A program made the translations under genes and the position numbers. From a virus, in the IMG/VR virus record IMGVR_UViG_3300032315_000031, positions 1 to 33,103 of that record: a stretch of DNA of 33,103 nucleotides. One strand, 5' to 3'. Shown one piece after another: positions 17,103 through 24,975 of the stretch (position 1 is its first letter; every line of letters starts with the position of its first letter). Below the pieces are notes generated by a model. It was not told the origin of the DNA, did no database searches, and worked only from the letters and a program-made list of their open reading frames with translations.

Positions 17103-19283
17103 TTACATAGCGGCGATAACAAATGCCAGCAACTCGTTGTATCGCACACCTAACTGCGTCACTTCTGTTGCACCTTCGACCGGCGAGTAATACACAACTC
17201 TTTGCGTTCTCATTTCTTGAGTGGGGGGATATAGCCGCTCTTCCGTTTTCTCCCACCATGTGTCAGAACAGAACAAGCCATAACGGTTAGCGTCTAGCCC
17301 CTCTGCTGTGAAGGCATCGCGTACTTCTTGAGCAATCACACCGACGTGGATACGGGCAGCAGCGCCTTTAGCTTCTACGGCACCCTTAAATCGGAACTTC
17401 TTAATCAGTCCCTTGATGCGCACAGCTACTCGCTTCTCAGCAGCGTCAAGGTCAGCTATGTCTTGTTTTGCATTAGCGTCGGACGTATTAATTGTGCCAT
17501 TCGCTGCAAAGACTTCTGCCCATCTGTTCCCAGCAAGTCCTAACGACAGCGCGTTATCCGCGTTAGGTTTAAACGACCCGTTTTCTGTAATTACGCGCGG
17601 CTGGCCACCAGTGGCTATAAGAACTTGGTTGTTTGCATCTGGCCCAGAATATATTGATTCATTGTTGACACCGGTAGTAAAGTTATACGCCCCATTAGTA
17701 GAAATATAGGTAAGAGCCGTTACTGTGCCCGTGTCGTCGATAGTCACCACTGAGTTTTGGATTAGCTTACCAGTGGTCGAATTAAACCTAACAACCGCAT
17801 TATCTGTTGCACTTCCCGGTCCAACTACATCGCCTGCGGCAGCTGTCCAAGACAAAACACCAGTGCCGTCAGTTTTGAGAACCTCGTTGGGGGCACCGTC
17901 ATCTGCTGGCAGGGTTAAGGTATAACTGTTAAGAAGTGAGGCAGGGGATTGAAGAGTTACAGAATTTGTTCCGTTGTCTGTATCTACAAACAACTGAAGT
18001 TGTGCTTGCCCCGCCGCTGTTGCGCGGAACTGATATGTACGTGCAGTAGTAATAGAGTTTCCTGTACCCCCGTACACAGCAACTTGGTTAACGTTTGCTG
18101 TTGGTTGAGTGCCAGTAAAACTTACACCACCGGCACTTGCTGCCGTAGTTGCATTAAATGAGGAGTACCACTGCGTAGTTGACGAAGCGTTGAACTCTAG
18201 CAGTCCGTTAGTAGGTAAGGAAATAGACGTTAAAGCTTGGTCAATAGCAGCACCCGCCGCAGGGAACACGTTTACCGTGTTTGCCCCTTTGTTAACGATA
18301 AGTACTTTACGCCCAACAGTGGCAGCAGGGAGCGTTACGCCGGAAGGGCTACTAGCCGCTGAAGTGATTACGTTATAGTCAGAAGTAAGTGGTCCTTGTC
18401 CTTGTGCACTAGACCCCGCAGTTACGTTTGCCGTGGTAGAGACTTTGGCGGCGACCAAAGACGGCGTTGTTATTAGTGGGCTAGTCAGCGTCAACGCGCT
18501 GTATGAATACCAACGCAAAGTAGTGGCGGCATTAAACTCCAGCACACCATCGACAGGAATTTGAGTAGACGCGTTTGTTGCCAGCGCATCAATTGCCGCA
18601 CCAGTTGCCGGAAAGACATTGATCGGGTTAGCGCCTTTGTTGACAATAATAATTCTGCGGCCTACTGTCGCAGTGGGCAAAACTACACCAGATGGGTTAG
18701 CTGCCGCCGTAGTAATGATGTTGTAGTCAGCGGTAAGGGCCGTTCCGCTTACTTGTGAGTTAACCCCCGCAGTCACGGCTGCATTAGTTGAGAACGTCTC
18801 GCCGGACAACGACGGTGTAATTAAATCTGCGTTGGTAAACGAAACGCTGCCGGAGATGTAGTCCACAGCATCATGAAACTCTATGCCATCTGAACGCACA
18901 AAAGCCGTTTTACCTGCGGGGATCGTATATCCAGCACCAGCCGCCGTGGTGTTGCCAATAACAGTAGAACACCAAATATCCGCGTTATATGGCGTGTCGT
19001 TTTTAATGACGTACAGCTTAGTAACAGGCGGGGCAAAGACGTTAAACGCATCTGTCCAACTACCGGTTTGAAACACTAACGCTGCGCAACGCGCTTGATC
19101 TGCCGCACCATTAGCAGCAACCAACGCCTGATCTTCAGCGTCAATAGTTACCGTAGCCGCACCAGAAATAGCGTCTTCGATTAGCGTGCCTAAGTTGGTG
19201 TTGGTCGTTGTGCCCCATGTACCAGACTGTTCACCGTTGGCAATCAGTTCAATGCGTAAATCGGGGCTGTATGTACTTGGCAT
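17103..19283 (-). CDS. Tail spike/fibre with C-terminal S74 self-cleaving chaperone
   Basis: A 726-residue protein. The start (YSPDLRIELIANGEQSGTWG) is a common phage fibre N-terminus. Residues about 165-370 contain two ~105-residue repeats, each with TADYNIIT/TSDYNVIT, PSGVxLPxATVGR, and IVNKGAN...VNVFPA. The end is an intramolecular chaperone (Peptidase_S74): INTSDANAK with Ser601 and Lys606 as the expected Ser-Lys dyad, then GVIAQEV, then YNELLAFVIAAM. In this family the chaperone trimerises the fibre and then cuts itself off before the serine, here releasing about 126 residues. Dyad spacing is seen; cleavage is inferred. AAGGA precedes the ATG. Confidence 0.88.
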   Translation of the reverse strand: MPSTYSPDLRIELIANGEQSGTWGTTTNTNLGTLIEDAISGAATVTIDAEDQALVAANGAADQARCAALVFQTGSWTDAFNVFAPPVTKLYVIKNDTPYNADIWCSTVIGNTTAAGAGYTIPAGKTAFVRSDGIEFHDAVDYISGSVSFTNADLITPSLSGETFSTNAAVTAGVNSQVSGTALTADYNIITTAAANPSGVVLPTATVGRRIIIVNKGANPINVFPATGAAIDALATNASTQIPVDGVLEFNAATTLRWYSYSALTLTSPLITTPSLVAAKVSTTANVTAGSSAQGQGPLTSDYNVITSAASSPSGVTLPAATVGRKVLIVNKGANTVNVFPAAGAAIDQALTSISLPTNGLLEFNASSTTQWYSSFNATTAASAGGVSFTGTQPTANVNQVAVYGGTGNSITTARTYQFRATAAGQAQLQLFVDTDNGTNSVTLQSPASLLNSYTLTLPADDGAPNEVLKTDGTGVLSWTAAAGDVVGPGSATDNAVVRFNSTTGKLIQNSVVTIDDTGTVTALTYISTNGAYNFTTGVNNESIYSGPDANNQVLIATGGQPRVITENGSFKPNADNALSLGLAGNRWAEVFAANGTINTSDANAKQDIADLDAAEKRVAVRIKGLIKKFRFKGAVEAKGAAARIHVGVIAQEVRDAFTAEGLDANRYGLFCSDTWWEKTEERLYPPTQEMRTQRVVYYSPVEGATEVTQLGVRYNELLAFVIAAM

Positions 19284-19292
19284 GGCTATTCC

Positions 19293-19751
19293 TTACAAAA
19301 GTTTGCACTCGGCTTTTCTGCGTCGGGTTAATCCCGGTAAAACCCGTCCGTTTGCTTTATTCCACCGCATTAGTTCTGTCTTAGCGCCTTCCCAATCCCG
19401 CTCGGCTATACGGCGACGTAGCGTACTGGCACGGTACCGAGGCACGCCCAAATTATAGGCAAAATCCCCCACAGCTCCTAGTATTTTGGGGTACGCAATC
19501 AGGTGGGGAGACGCTTTTAACACCCCTGCTATATACGTGTGCCGTAGCTCATGCAGCAACCAATCCTCGGCAGTCTCCTTGGTAATCGGCGCATCGTCCA
19601 TCGTCACTTTCGTCCCATCTGGCTTATAGACCGTGCCGTACCCAATCGTCGGGTAGCCCGCCGGGCAAATGTAAGGCTTTAGCCGCAACCCCTCAAAAGG
19701 TCGACAAATAGCAGCAGCTACCTCTACCGCCTCACTTACTGACCCGGTCAT
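19293..19751 (-). CDS. Endolysin, GH24 T4-type lysozyme with Glu-Cys-Thr active site
   Basis: Cuts the glycan chains of peptidoglycan at lysis. The core is RPFEGLRLKPYICPAGYPT followed by IGYGT, the T4/P22 lysozyme active-site region. Numbered from the ATG at 19751, Glu20, Cys29 and Thr35 match T4 lysozyme Glu11, Asp20 and Thr26 in spacing (9 and 6). The aspartate is replaced by cysteine, as in P1 Lyz. No signal peptide or SAR segment is visible, so release should depend on the holin encoded just before it. A TTG at 19766 is possible but less likely than the ATG with GAG upstream. It overlaps the holin gene by 20 bases. Length, 152 residues, is usual for the family. Confidence 0.88.
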   Translation of the reverse strand: MTGSVSEAVEVAAAICRPFEGLRLKPYICPAGYPTIGYGTVYKPDGTKVTMDDAPITKETAEDWLLHELRHTYIAGVLKASPHLIAYPKILGAVGDFAYNLGVPRYRASTLRRRIAERDWEGAKTELMRWNKANGRVLPGLTRRRKAECKLL

Positions 19752-20202
19752 ACACTCGACCCACAAACCAGAAGCTGATGATCATGAACATAATGGTCAT
19801 GTCGTCTTTTGTCCAAATGCCAATCAGAACCTCTTTCCAGTTGCCGCCTTGCATCATTGCTAACTCAAACATGGCGTACTTGACTAGGAAATAAGCGGTA
19901 ACAAACAGATAAGTGATGCCCGGACGTACCAAAGCTGATACACCTGCAATAAACTTCCCCGCAGCGGCAGCGGTTTGACCCTGCTCCTTAAACGCCTCAG
20001 ACATCGCGTCCATCTCAGCCATCGTCATCTCGGCTTCGGTCTGGCGCATGGCGATCTCGCCACGCACTTTGGCAAACTCCATCTCAGCATTCAGCATCGC
20101 AAGTTCATGCTTGCGTTCGCCAACACGGTCAAACAGCTTAAACGCTTCAGGGGCTAGTCGCAGTAGCCCACCAAATACACCGCCAAGAAGAGTTTCGAGC
20201 AT
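19732..20202 (-). CDS. Holin, 3TM type
   Basis: A 156-residue membrane protein that should open the inner membrane to release the lysozyme. An amphipathic or hydrophobic start (LLGGVFGGLLRL) is followed by a charged helix (about 30-80, rich in Glu, Met, Ala), a hydrophobic region (about 83-115, including PGITYLFVTAYFLVKYAMF) and another near 133-150 (TIMFMIISFWFVGRVYD). This order fits the 'holin of 3TMs' family (PF11351) known from gene transfer agents and phages. The next gene, overlapping, is the endolysin. The ribosome binding site GAGGT lies just before the ATG. Confidence 0.8.
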   Translation of the reverse strand: MLETLLGGVFGGLLRLAPEAFKLFDRVGERKHELAMLNAEMEFAKVRGEIAMRQTEAEMTMAEMDAMSEAFKEQGQTAAAAGKFIAGVSALVRPGITYLFVTAYFLVKYAMFELAMMQGGNWKEVLIGIWTKDDMTIMFMIISFWFVGRVYDRVSK

Positions 20203-20211
20203 ATCTACCTC

Positions 20212-21018
20212 TTACCAAGACCAAATAAATACTGCGCCATCACCGCCACGACCGCCAGCTGAAGCATCCTCACCGGAACCGCCACCGCCGCAGCCAATGC
20301 CGCCGCGACCACCACCGGTGCCAACAGTAGTAGATGTTGTGCCGCCAGCACCGCCACATCCGACAAGGATCGGCTGGGTAATAAAATATCCATCAGCACC
20401 GGCTACAGTACCCCCAGCAGTTGCGGCAGGTAAAATGGTGTAGCCATAATTAGGCGTTACTGAACCACCAGTTCCCGACGCGCCACCAGCACCCCCAGCC
20501 CCACCAGAAAGAAAAGTCGTATTTGATGCGGTTTGGTTCGTGCCAGACGTGGTATTGCTACCCGCAGCCCCAGCTTGCCCAGCGATAGAGACAAATATTC
20601 CAGCTGCGCCGAAATAATTATTTGAAGATGCTGTGCCTGCAGCTCCTGCAGTAACAGAGCCAGTACCAGATGTCCCACCATTCGCGGTTAACAAGTTATA
20701 ACCCGTTCCGTCTTTTGCTTGATATACGACTGTCGAACTACCTGCATTAACGCCAGATGTCCCACCTGCTCCAACGGTTATTCTTAGAACATCTGGAATA
20801 AAAATGGCTGGGCCTATCCAAGAAGTGATTGCGCCTGATCCGCCACCACCCCCGCCGTTGGTAGCTTGTCCATTACCCCCACCGCCGCCGCCACCAATAA
20901 GCATAAAACGCACCATCGATGCACCGCGAGGCTTCACCCAATCACGAGCCGTACCGCCGCCGTAGAACTCTTGGTAATTTGCACCTTGTGGTGTTGGCGT
21001 ATTAAATATATCTAGCAT
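20212..21018 (-). CDS. Glycine-rich receptor-binding-type tail protein, paralogue A
   Basis: A 268-residue protein, one of three adjacent paralogues. It shares with the two upstream copies the blocks PTPQGA, WxKPxGxSxVxxMLIGGGGG, A(I/V)T...IPDVLRxxV, IAGQ, NYGYT, QPI(L/I)V and a Gly-rich ending in Trp (IWSW). Such Gly-rich sandwiches form host-contacting tips of phage fibres; the adhesin role is inferred. GGTGA from the end of the preceding gene serves as its ribosome binding site. It is the last of the three copies and lies directly before the holin. Confidence 0.7.
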   Translation of the reverse strand: MLDIFNTPTPQGANYQEFYGGGTARDWVKPRGASMVRFMLIGGGGGGGNGQATNGGGGGGSGAITSWIGPAIFIPDVLRITVGAGGTSGVNAGSSTVVYQAKDGTGYNLLTANGGTSGTGSVTAGAAGTASSNNYFGAAGIFVSIAGQAGAAGSNTTSGTNQTASNTTFLSGGAGGAGGASGTGGSVTPNYGYTILPAATAGGTVAGADGYFITQPILVGCGGAGGTTSTTVGTGGGRGGIGCGGGGSGEDASAGGRGGDGAVFIWSW

Positions 21019-21022
21019 CGCG

Positions 21023-21790
21023 TCACCATGTAATTATTACTACGAGACCATCGCCGCCTTTAGCTCTTCTGTTGTCAGAGGTATCGATATAACCGCCGCC
21101 ACCACCAGAGCCTACGCCGCCAGCACCACCCACAGCTAGTGATGTGGATGGTGATCCAGCCCCACCACACGAAACAATTATTGGTTGTGTTTGAAAAAAC
21201 CCAGAACCGCCACCACTGTTATTTGTGTATCCATAGTTAGCCGTTACTAAAATTATAGTACCCGCCGCACCAGCCGAGGTAAATGTTGTTGAAGAAGCAG
21301 GTGGTGTGCCACTGTAAGTGTAATCTTGCCCCGCTATAGATTGGAAAAAACCCATAGCCGTGAAAAAGTTTGCTGTCATTGCAGCTCCACCGGAAGCCGT
21401 ACCGGTTGGATTTCCTCGTGTCAATCCGAAGCCGCCAGCAGCAGTAAGTAATGTGTATCCAGTACCGTCTTTTTGTTGGTAAATTATAGAAGTAGTACCG
21501 CCAATCTCAGCAGTTCCGCTATTTCCTCCCAAACCCCCTCTTGCTACGCTCACTCGAAGGACATCAGGAATGAGAAAAGCTGGGCACATAAAGTTAGTAA
21601 CAGCAGCAGAGCCACCACCACCGCCCTCACTTCCGCCATCACCACAAGCACCTCCGCCGCCGCCGCCAATCAATGTAAACCACACGAACGATGCGCCTTG
21701 AGGCTTCGTCCAGTCAGAGGTCGATCCACCTTGCGAAAACATCTGAATATCCGCACCCTGCGGCGTTGGGTAATTTATTGGGTAGCTCAT
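21023..21790 (-). CDS. Glycine-rich receptor-binding-type tail protein, paralogue B
   Basis: A 255-residue paralogue of the genes on both sides. It has PTPQGADIQMF, DWTKPQGASFVWFTLIGG, AFLIPDVLRVSV, QSIAGQ, TANYGYT, QPIIVSCGGAG and the ending VVIITW. It differs from copy A mostly in the Gly-rich loops between these blocks, as expected if the loops contact receptors. Its start follows GGTGAT formed by the Trp-stop codons of copy C. Confidence 0.7.
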   Translation of the reverse strand: MSYPINYPTPQGADIQMFSQGGSTSDWTKPQGASFVWFTLIGGGGGGACGDGGSEGGGGGSAAVTNFMCPAFLIPDVLRVSVARGGLGGNSGTAEIGGTTSIIYQQKDGTGYTLLTAAGGFGLTRGNPTGTASGGAAMTANFFTAMGFFQSIAGQDYTYSGTPPASSTTFTSAGAAGTIILVTANYGYTNNSGGGSGFFQTQPIIVSCGGAGSPSTSLAVGGAGGVGSGGGGGYIDTSDNRRAKGGDGLVVIITW

Positions 21791-21791
21791 A

Positions 21792-22448
21792 TCACCAACT
21801 CGCTATCAATGCAAAACCGGGGCCGCCTTGTACTGTATTACCTCCAGCACCAGAACCTACACCTCCACGACCCCCACTTGATCCACCAACACTAACTATT
21901 AATGGCTGAATAAAAAATAATCCTTGTGCGCTATTTGTATAACCGTAATTAGCTGCAACAGAACTACTATAAGAACCACCAGATAAAAAAGTGGTTGGAG
22001 ATGCACTTATACTACCCGAAGAACCGTTTTGCCCCGCAACAGATTGATAAAACCCAGAAGCGCTAAAGTTGTTGGCAGCAGTTGAAGCTCCACCACCAAA
22101 ACCGTTCGCGCTTTCTGCTCTCAACAACTCCACAGGGGTAGAGCTTGAAAATCTTCCGTAAACAGCAGTAAATCCGCCTGAATTTCCTGCTGAATCTATT
22201 TTTAAGTATAAAATGTCTGGAACATGTTGCGCAGCTCCATACCACACAGTTACAGCAGCAGACCCGCCTCCATCTTCTCCGCCACCTTGTCCACCAGAAC
22301 CAATTAGCATGATATATACATGGCTTACACCGGTAGGTTTATTCCAAGAAGATCGTAATTGATTCGCCAATGAAGATTGGGGAGCATAAAACATCTGCAC
22401 ATCAGCGTTGGCGGTACGGAATTGGTTCTGATTCTGCGGTACGAACAT
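21792..22448 (-). CDS. Glycine-rich receptor-binding-type tail protein, paralogue C
   Basis: A 218-residue, shortest and most divergent paralogue. It keeps ADVQMFYAP, WNKPTGVSHVYIMLIG, HVPDILYLKI, YQSVAGQNG, AANYGYTNS, QPLIVSVGG and the ending ALIASW, but its Gly runs are fewer. The ribosome binding site GGAGTAAAT lies in the last codons of the preceding small gene. Confidence 0.68.
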   Translation of the reverse strand: MFVPQNQNQFRTANADVQMFYAPQSSLANQLRSSWNKPTGVSHVYIMLIGSGGQGGGEDGGGSAAVTVWYGAAQHVPDILYLKIDSAGNSGGFTAVYGRFSSSTPVELLRAESANGFGGGASTAANNFSASGFYQSVAGQNGSSGSISASPTTFLSGGSYSSSVAANYGYTNSAQGLFFIQPLIVSVGGSSGGRGGVGSGAGGNTVQGGPGFALIASW

Positions 22449-22450
22449 AT

Positions 22451-22642
22451 TTACTCCGGCGTATACCAGTTAGGAGTTGCGGCGTTGTCGTTGACGCAGG
22501 TGTATTCCACAATCTCTTCACCAATCAAAGTACCGTCAGCGCGATACACGCCGATGTAGCTACCGTTAGCGTCAAGATGTGCGTAACCCTGTGAGCCATC
22601 AGAAAACTGCAATTCAAACCAGCTATCAGTCTCGCGCCACAT
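22451..22642 (-). CDS. Small tail-region protein, unknown function
   Basis: A 63-residue acidic protein (WFELQFSDGSQGYAHLDANG, then YIGVYRADGTLIGEEIVEYT). I recall similar short proteins beside fibre genes in aquatic phages, with no known role. The ATG at 22642 is chosen because AGGAG lies 8 bases upstream; a longer frame to 22708 has no such site and would overlap the preceding gene further. Confidence 0.65.
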   Translation of the reverse strand: MWRETDSWFELQFSDGSQGYAHLDANGSYIGVYRADGTLIGEEIVEYTCVNDNAATPNWYTPE

Positions 22643-22643
22643 A

Positions 22644-23081
22644 TTAGTAATCTCCTGCAACGCAAACCACCGAGTAACCAGTACCGGCTGAACCCGTCGA
22701 TGTACCAAAGGTCACATAGAGCAGGTAGTTTGCATTGAGAGCGAAGTTGATCGGCAACTCAAATACTGAAGTCGCAGCAGTCTGCGAAACTGTCACCGCA
22801 GGCAGCGTGATTTCGTCGTACAGCCAAGTGTTCGTGGCGTTGGTTGTAGTGCTTGACGAGACAAAGATACGGCACACAGTCGCCGCAGGTGAACCCACAG
22901 GACGGAAGCGAATCTTCTGAATATACGAGCCGTTCGAACCCGCTGTAAACAACTTGTAATTTGTACCGGTACCATCGAGCGCGGTATTAGCGGTCGGGCC
23001 TACGATAAGGCCTGAGTTGTTTTGCGCTACCGATTGAATATCACCAGTAATCGAATAAATAGGTGCTGTATTTGCTGGCAT
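22644..23081 (-). CDS. Tail/fibre-associated structural protein
   Basis: A 145-residue protein rich in Thr, Ser, Asn and Ala with alternating strand patterns (YIQKIRFRPVGSPAATVCRIF, then WLYDEITLPAVTVS, then NYLLYVTFGTSTGSAGTGYS). It looks like a jelly-roll-type beta protein of the tail, but I do not recognise a named family. AAGGAG precedes the ATG at a good distance. Its last codons hold the ribosome binding site of the next gene. Confidence 0.65.
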   Translation of the reverse strand: MPANTAPIYSITGDIQSVAQNNSGLIVGPTANTALDGTGTNYKLFTAGSNGSYIQKIRFRPVGSPAATVCRIFVSSSTTTNATNTWLYDEITLPAVTVSQTAATSVFELPINFALNANYLLYVTFGTSTGSAGTGYSVVCVAGDY

Positions 23082-23091
23082 GATTTACTCC

Positions 23092-23364
23092 TTAAGGAAG
23101 AATGCAGTTAATTGCGATGGCTCTGACTAGACCAATTTGAGTCCCGGGGGATGGGTCAGTCCATGTAGGCGCAGCGGCAGAACCATTTGAGGTCAATACT
23201 TGACCAGACGTGCCGAACGATGGAGACGCTCCGACACCAATAGCCCTAGATGAGTTTAGCGTCAACCCAGTATTTCCAGCGGCTTGCAAAGCAAGAACAC
23301 CAGAAGCATCAGCCGTGACAACAGCCCCGCCTACGACAGTATCTGCATTAATATTTACAGGCAT
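23092..23364 (-). CDS. Short fibre-type protein with GQVLTSNGSAAAPTW motif
   Basis: A 90-residue protein. AIGVGASPSFGTSGQVLTSN and GSAAAPTWTDP are a widespread phage-fibre linker motif. The same block is in the 189-residue protein at 24972-25541 (GAIGVGSTPGYGTNGQVLTS), so this gene may be a truncated paralogue lacking the C-terminal half. AGGAG is 6 bases before the ATG. Confidence 0.65.
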   Translation of the reverse strand: MPVNINADTVVGGAVVTADASGVLALQAAGNTGLTLNSSRAIGVGASPSFGTSGQVLTSNGSAAAPTWTDPSPGTQIGLVRAIAINCILP

Positions 23365-23376
23365 GATTTACTCCTG

Positions 23377-23736
23377 CTAATCCGACGTTAATTTATGTTT
23401 ACTCAACAAGTCCCACTGCTGCTCTGGGGTCAAGTCTGGAGAGGCGACATCATCAACTCCGTCACCATCCCTGATTGCATGGATGCAGCAAAAGACTGTC
23501 TGTGGCTCTAGCGCGATGAACTGATGCACGATTCCTTTAGGTGTGACGATCAGATGCGGCGCAGTAAATTCTTGTTCGCCGTTGTCATGCTTCATCAGAA
23601 CTTTACCAGTTGCCAACAGCGTGATGTGATCAAACACATGGGCATGACCTTCATGCGTATCACCGACGTTCAAGCATCGGTGCATCTTGACGAAGACGTT
23701 GTCAACGAGTTTTAGGTCAGTTACTGGGCTCGACAC
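23377..23736 (-). CDS. Cupin-fold metal-binding protein
   Basis: A 119-residue single-domain cupin. Motif 1 reads GDTHEGHAHVFDHITLLATG: His31, His33 and His37, where the last replaces the usual Glu. Motif 2 reads TPKGIVHQF with His71. Four histidines would bind one metal ion. The substrate is unknown. It sits between tail genes, so it may decorate a fibre or modify host surface sugars or metabolites; both are guesses. The start is GTG at 23736, supported by GGAGT upstream; it overlaps the preceding gene by 20 bases. Confidence 0.75.
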   Translation of the reverse strand: MSSPVTDLKLVDNVFVKMHRCLNVGDTHEGHAHVFDHITLLATGKVLMKHDNGEQEFTAPHLIVTPKGIVHQFIALEPQTVFCCIHAIRDGDGVDDVASPDLTPEQQWDLLSKHKLTSD

Positions 23737-24073
23737 GGGTCACTCCAATGTTAGTTGCTGCTATCGCCGCCTCAAGTTCAGGATTACGCCAGTTGCACGA
23801 TGCCTCATCAAAGACCCACCCGTCGCCTTCTGGTTGCGGCGGTATGAAAGCATCACGGGTTTGATCGTAAACAAAACCAATACCAGCGTAGTTCTTGCGC
23901 TTGTTACCGTTGTAGCTGGTTTGCATCCAGATAGTGTCTTCGCCAAAAAGCTGTTTGCAGAACGCAATCCCTTTGGCTTCTGATTCTTGACCGTCTTGCA
24001 GCAACATCTCATTACCAACAACAATGACACGAAGGACGATGTTGTTTTCGTCTAGTTCAGCAAAATGAGCCAT
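23717..24073 (-). CDS. Conserved small tail protein (MAHFAELDENN family)
   Basis: A 118-residue protein. MAHFAELDENNIVLRVIVVGNE at the start, GIAFCKQLFGEDTIWMQTS, and RKNYAGIGFVYDQTRDAFIP form a pattern I recall from many cyanophage and other marine phage tail modules, with function unproven. The ATG at 24073 is preferred over an upstream start at 24088: GGAGG lies 9 bases before it and its A is shared with the stop TAA of the preceding gene. Confidence 0.75.
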   Translation of the reverse strand: MAHFAELDENNIVLRVIVVGNEMLLQDGQESEAKGIAFCKQLFGEDTIWMQTSYNGNKRKNYAGIGFVYDQTRDAFIPPQPEGDGWVFDEASCNWRNPELEAAIAATNIGVTRVEPSN

Positions 24074-24975
24074 TACTGGAACCTCCAACGAATTACTACG
24101 ATACCAGAGCCGCCACTAGCCGATGCCAAATCAGCCCTGCCACCGCCACCACCACCACCTGTATTTGGTGATCCGGCTACAGCAGTTGTAACGCCACCAG
24201 TAACCCCACCACCAGCGCCACCACCACCAGCGCCACCATTCCCCCTAGTATTCAATCTCGAACTACCACCACCACCACCTGCATAAGTAACAGATGCTCC
24301 AGACAAAGAAGATGCCAAGCCAGCGCCGCCATTACCAGCAATTGAAACGGTAGCACTCCCACCAACTGCACTTTTCCCACCCCCGCCACCAGCGTTATAT
24401 ACACCAGATTTATCGTCACGAAATGTAGTACCACCGGCAAACCCCTCCCCAGAGACACCAATACCCCCACCGCCACCAATTCCGCTAAAAGTGCAGCCAC
24501 CACCACCAGAACCTCCAGAGCCTCCGGTTGGGTCTCCACCAGAGTTGATAACGCCACCGCCACCACCCCCCCCTGTGGTTGTTACTAAGGCTCCAAACGA
24601 TGAAGCGGTTCCAGAATTACCTCTGGCTTTAGTTACCCCCGTCCCACCACCCCCGACTGTGACTGTGTAGGCAATCGCTGTTAAAGTAAGACTTGGGGAA
24701 GTAGTTGTCCCTGCGGTTTTCATACCACCAGCACCGCCACCGCCACCAGCTTCAGTGCTTCCACCTGCACCACCACCAGCTACTACGATGTATGAAACCG
24801 CACTACCGTAGGTTGGGTCTGAGCCGAGTTTGTTTACAGTAAACGTGCCGGAGCCGTTAAAGGTGGCAACTCTATAATCCCCATCAGTAGTGACAGTAGC
24901 ACCAACTGTAGACACATCCATATAGGGGGAAGCACCCCCAATCGATGCAATAACCCCTCGAAGAATGCCGCTCAT
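24073..24975 (-). CDS. Glycine-rich tail fibre protein (GGSGIVVIRW type)
   Basis: A 300-residue protein. A 35-residue non-Gly head (MSGILRGVIASIGG) precedes a strand segment (GDYRVATFNGSGTFTV), then a body of long Gly runs, ending SGGSGIVVIRWRF. That ending is a common signature of phage Gly-rich fibre proteins. It differs from the A-C triplet in block order, so it is a different Gly-rich family. The ATG at 24975 forms ATGA with the preceding stop; a longer start at 25002 is possible. Confidence 0.72.
   Translation of the reverse strand: MSGILRGVIASIGGASPYMDVSTVGATVTTDGDYRVATFNGSGTFTVNKLGSDPTYGSAVSYIVVAGGGAGGSTEAGGGGGAGGMKTAGTTTSPSLTLTAIAYTVTVGGGGTGVTKARGNSGTASSFGALVTTTGGGGGGGVINSGGDPTGGSGGSGGGGCTFSGIGGGGGIGVSGEGFAGGTTFRDDKSGVYNAGGGGGKSAVGGSATVSIAGNGGAGLASSLSGASVTYAGGGGGSSRLNTRGNGGAGGGGAGGGVTGGVTTAVAGSPNTGGGGGGGRADLASASGGSGIVVIRWRFQ

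Noticed and set aside
19293-19751. SAR (signal-anchor-release) endolysin as in P1
   Set aside because: The Glu-Cys-Thr triad suggested it, but the N-terminus (TGSVSEAVEVAAAICRPF) is too short and too charged for a membrane anchor.
22643-22708. Longer N-terminus for the 63-residue tail protein
   Set aside because: The extension lies within the end of the preceding gene and has no binding site, while AGGAG stands at the right distance before the ATG at 22642.
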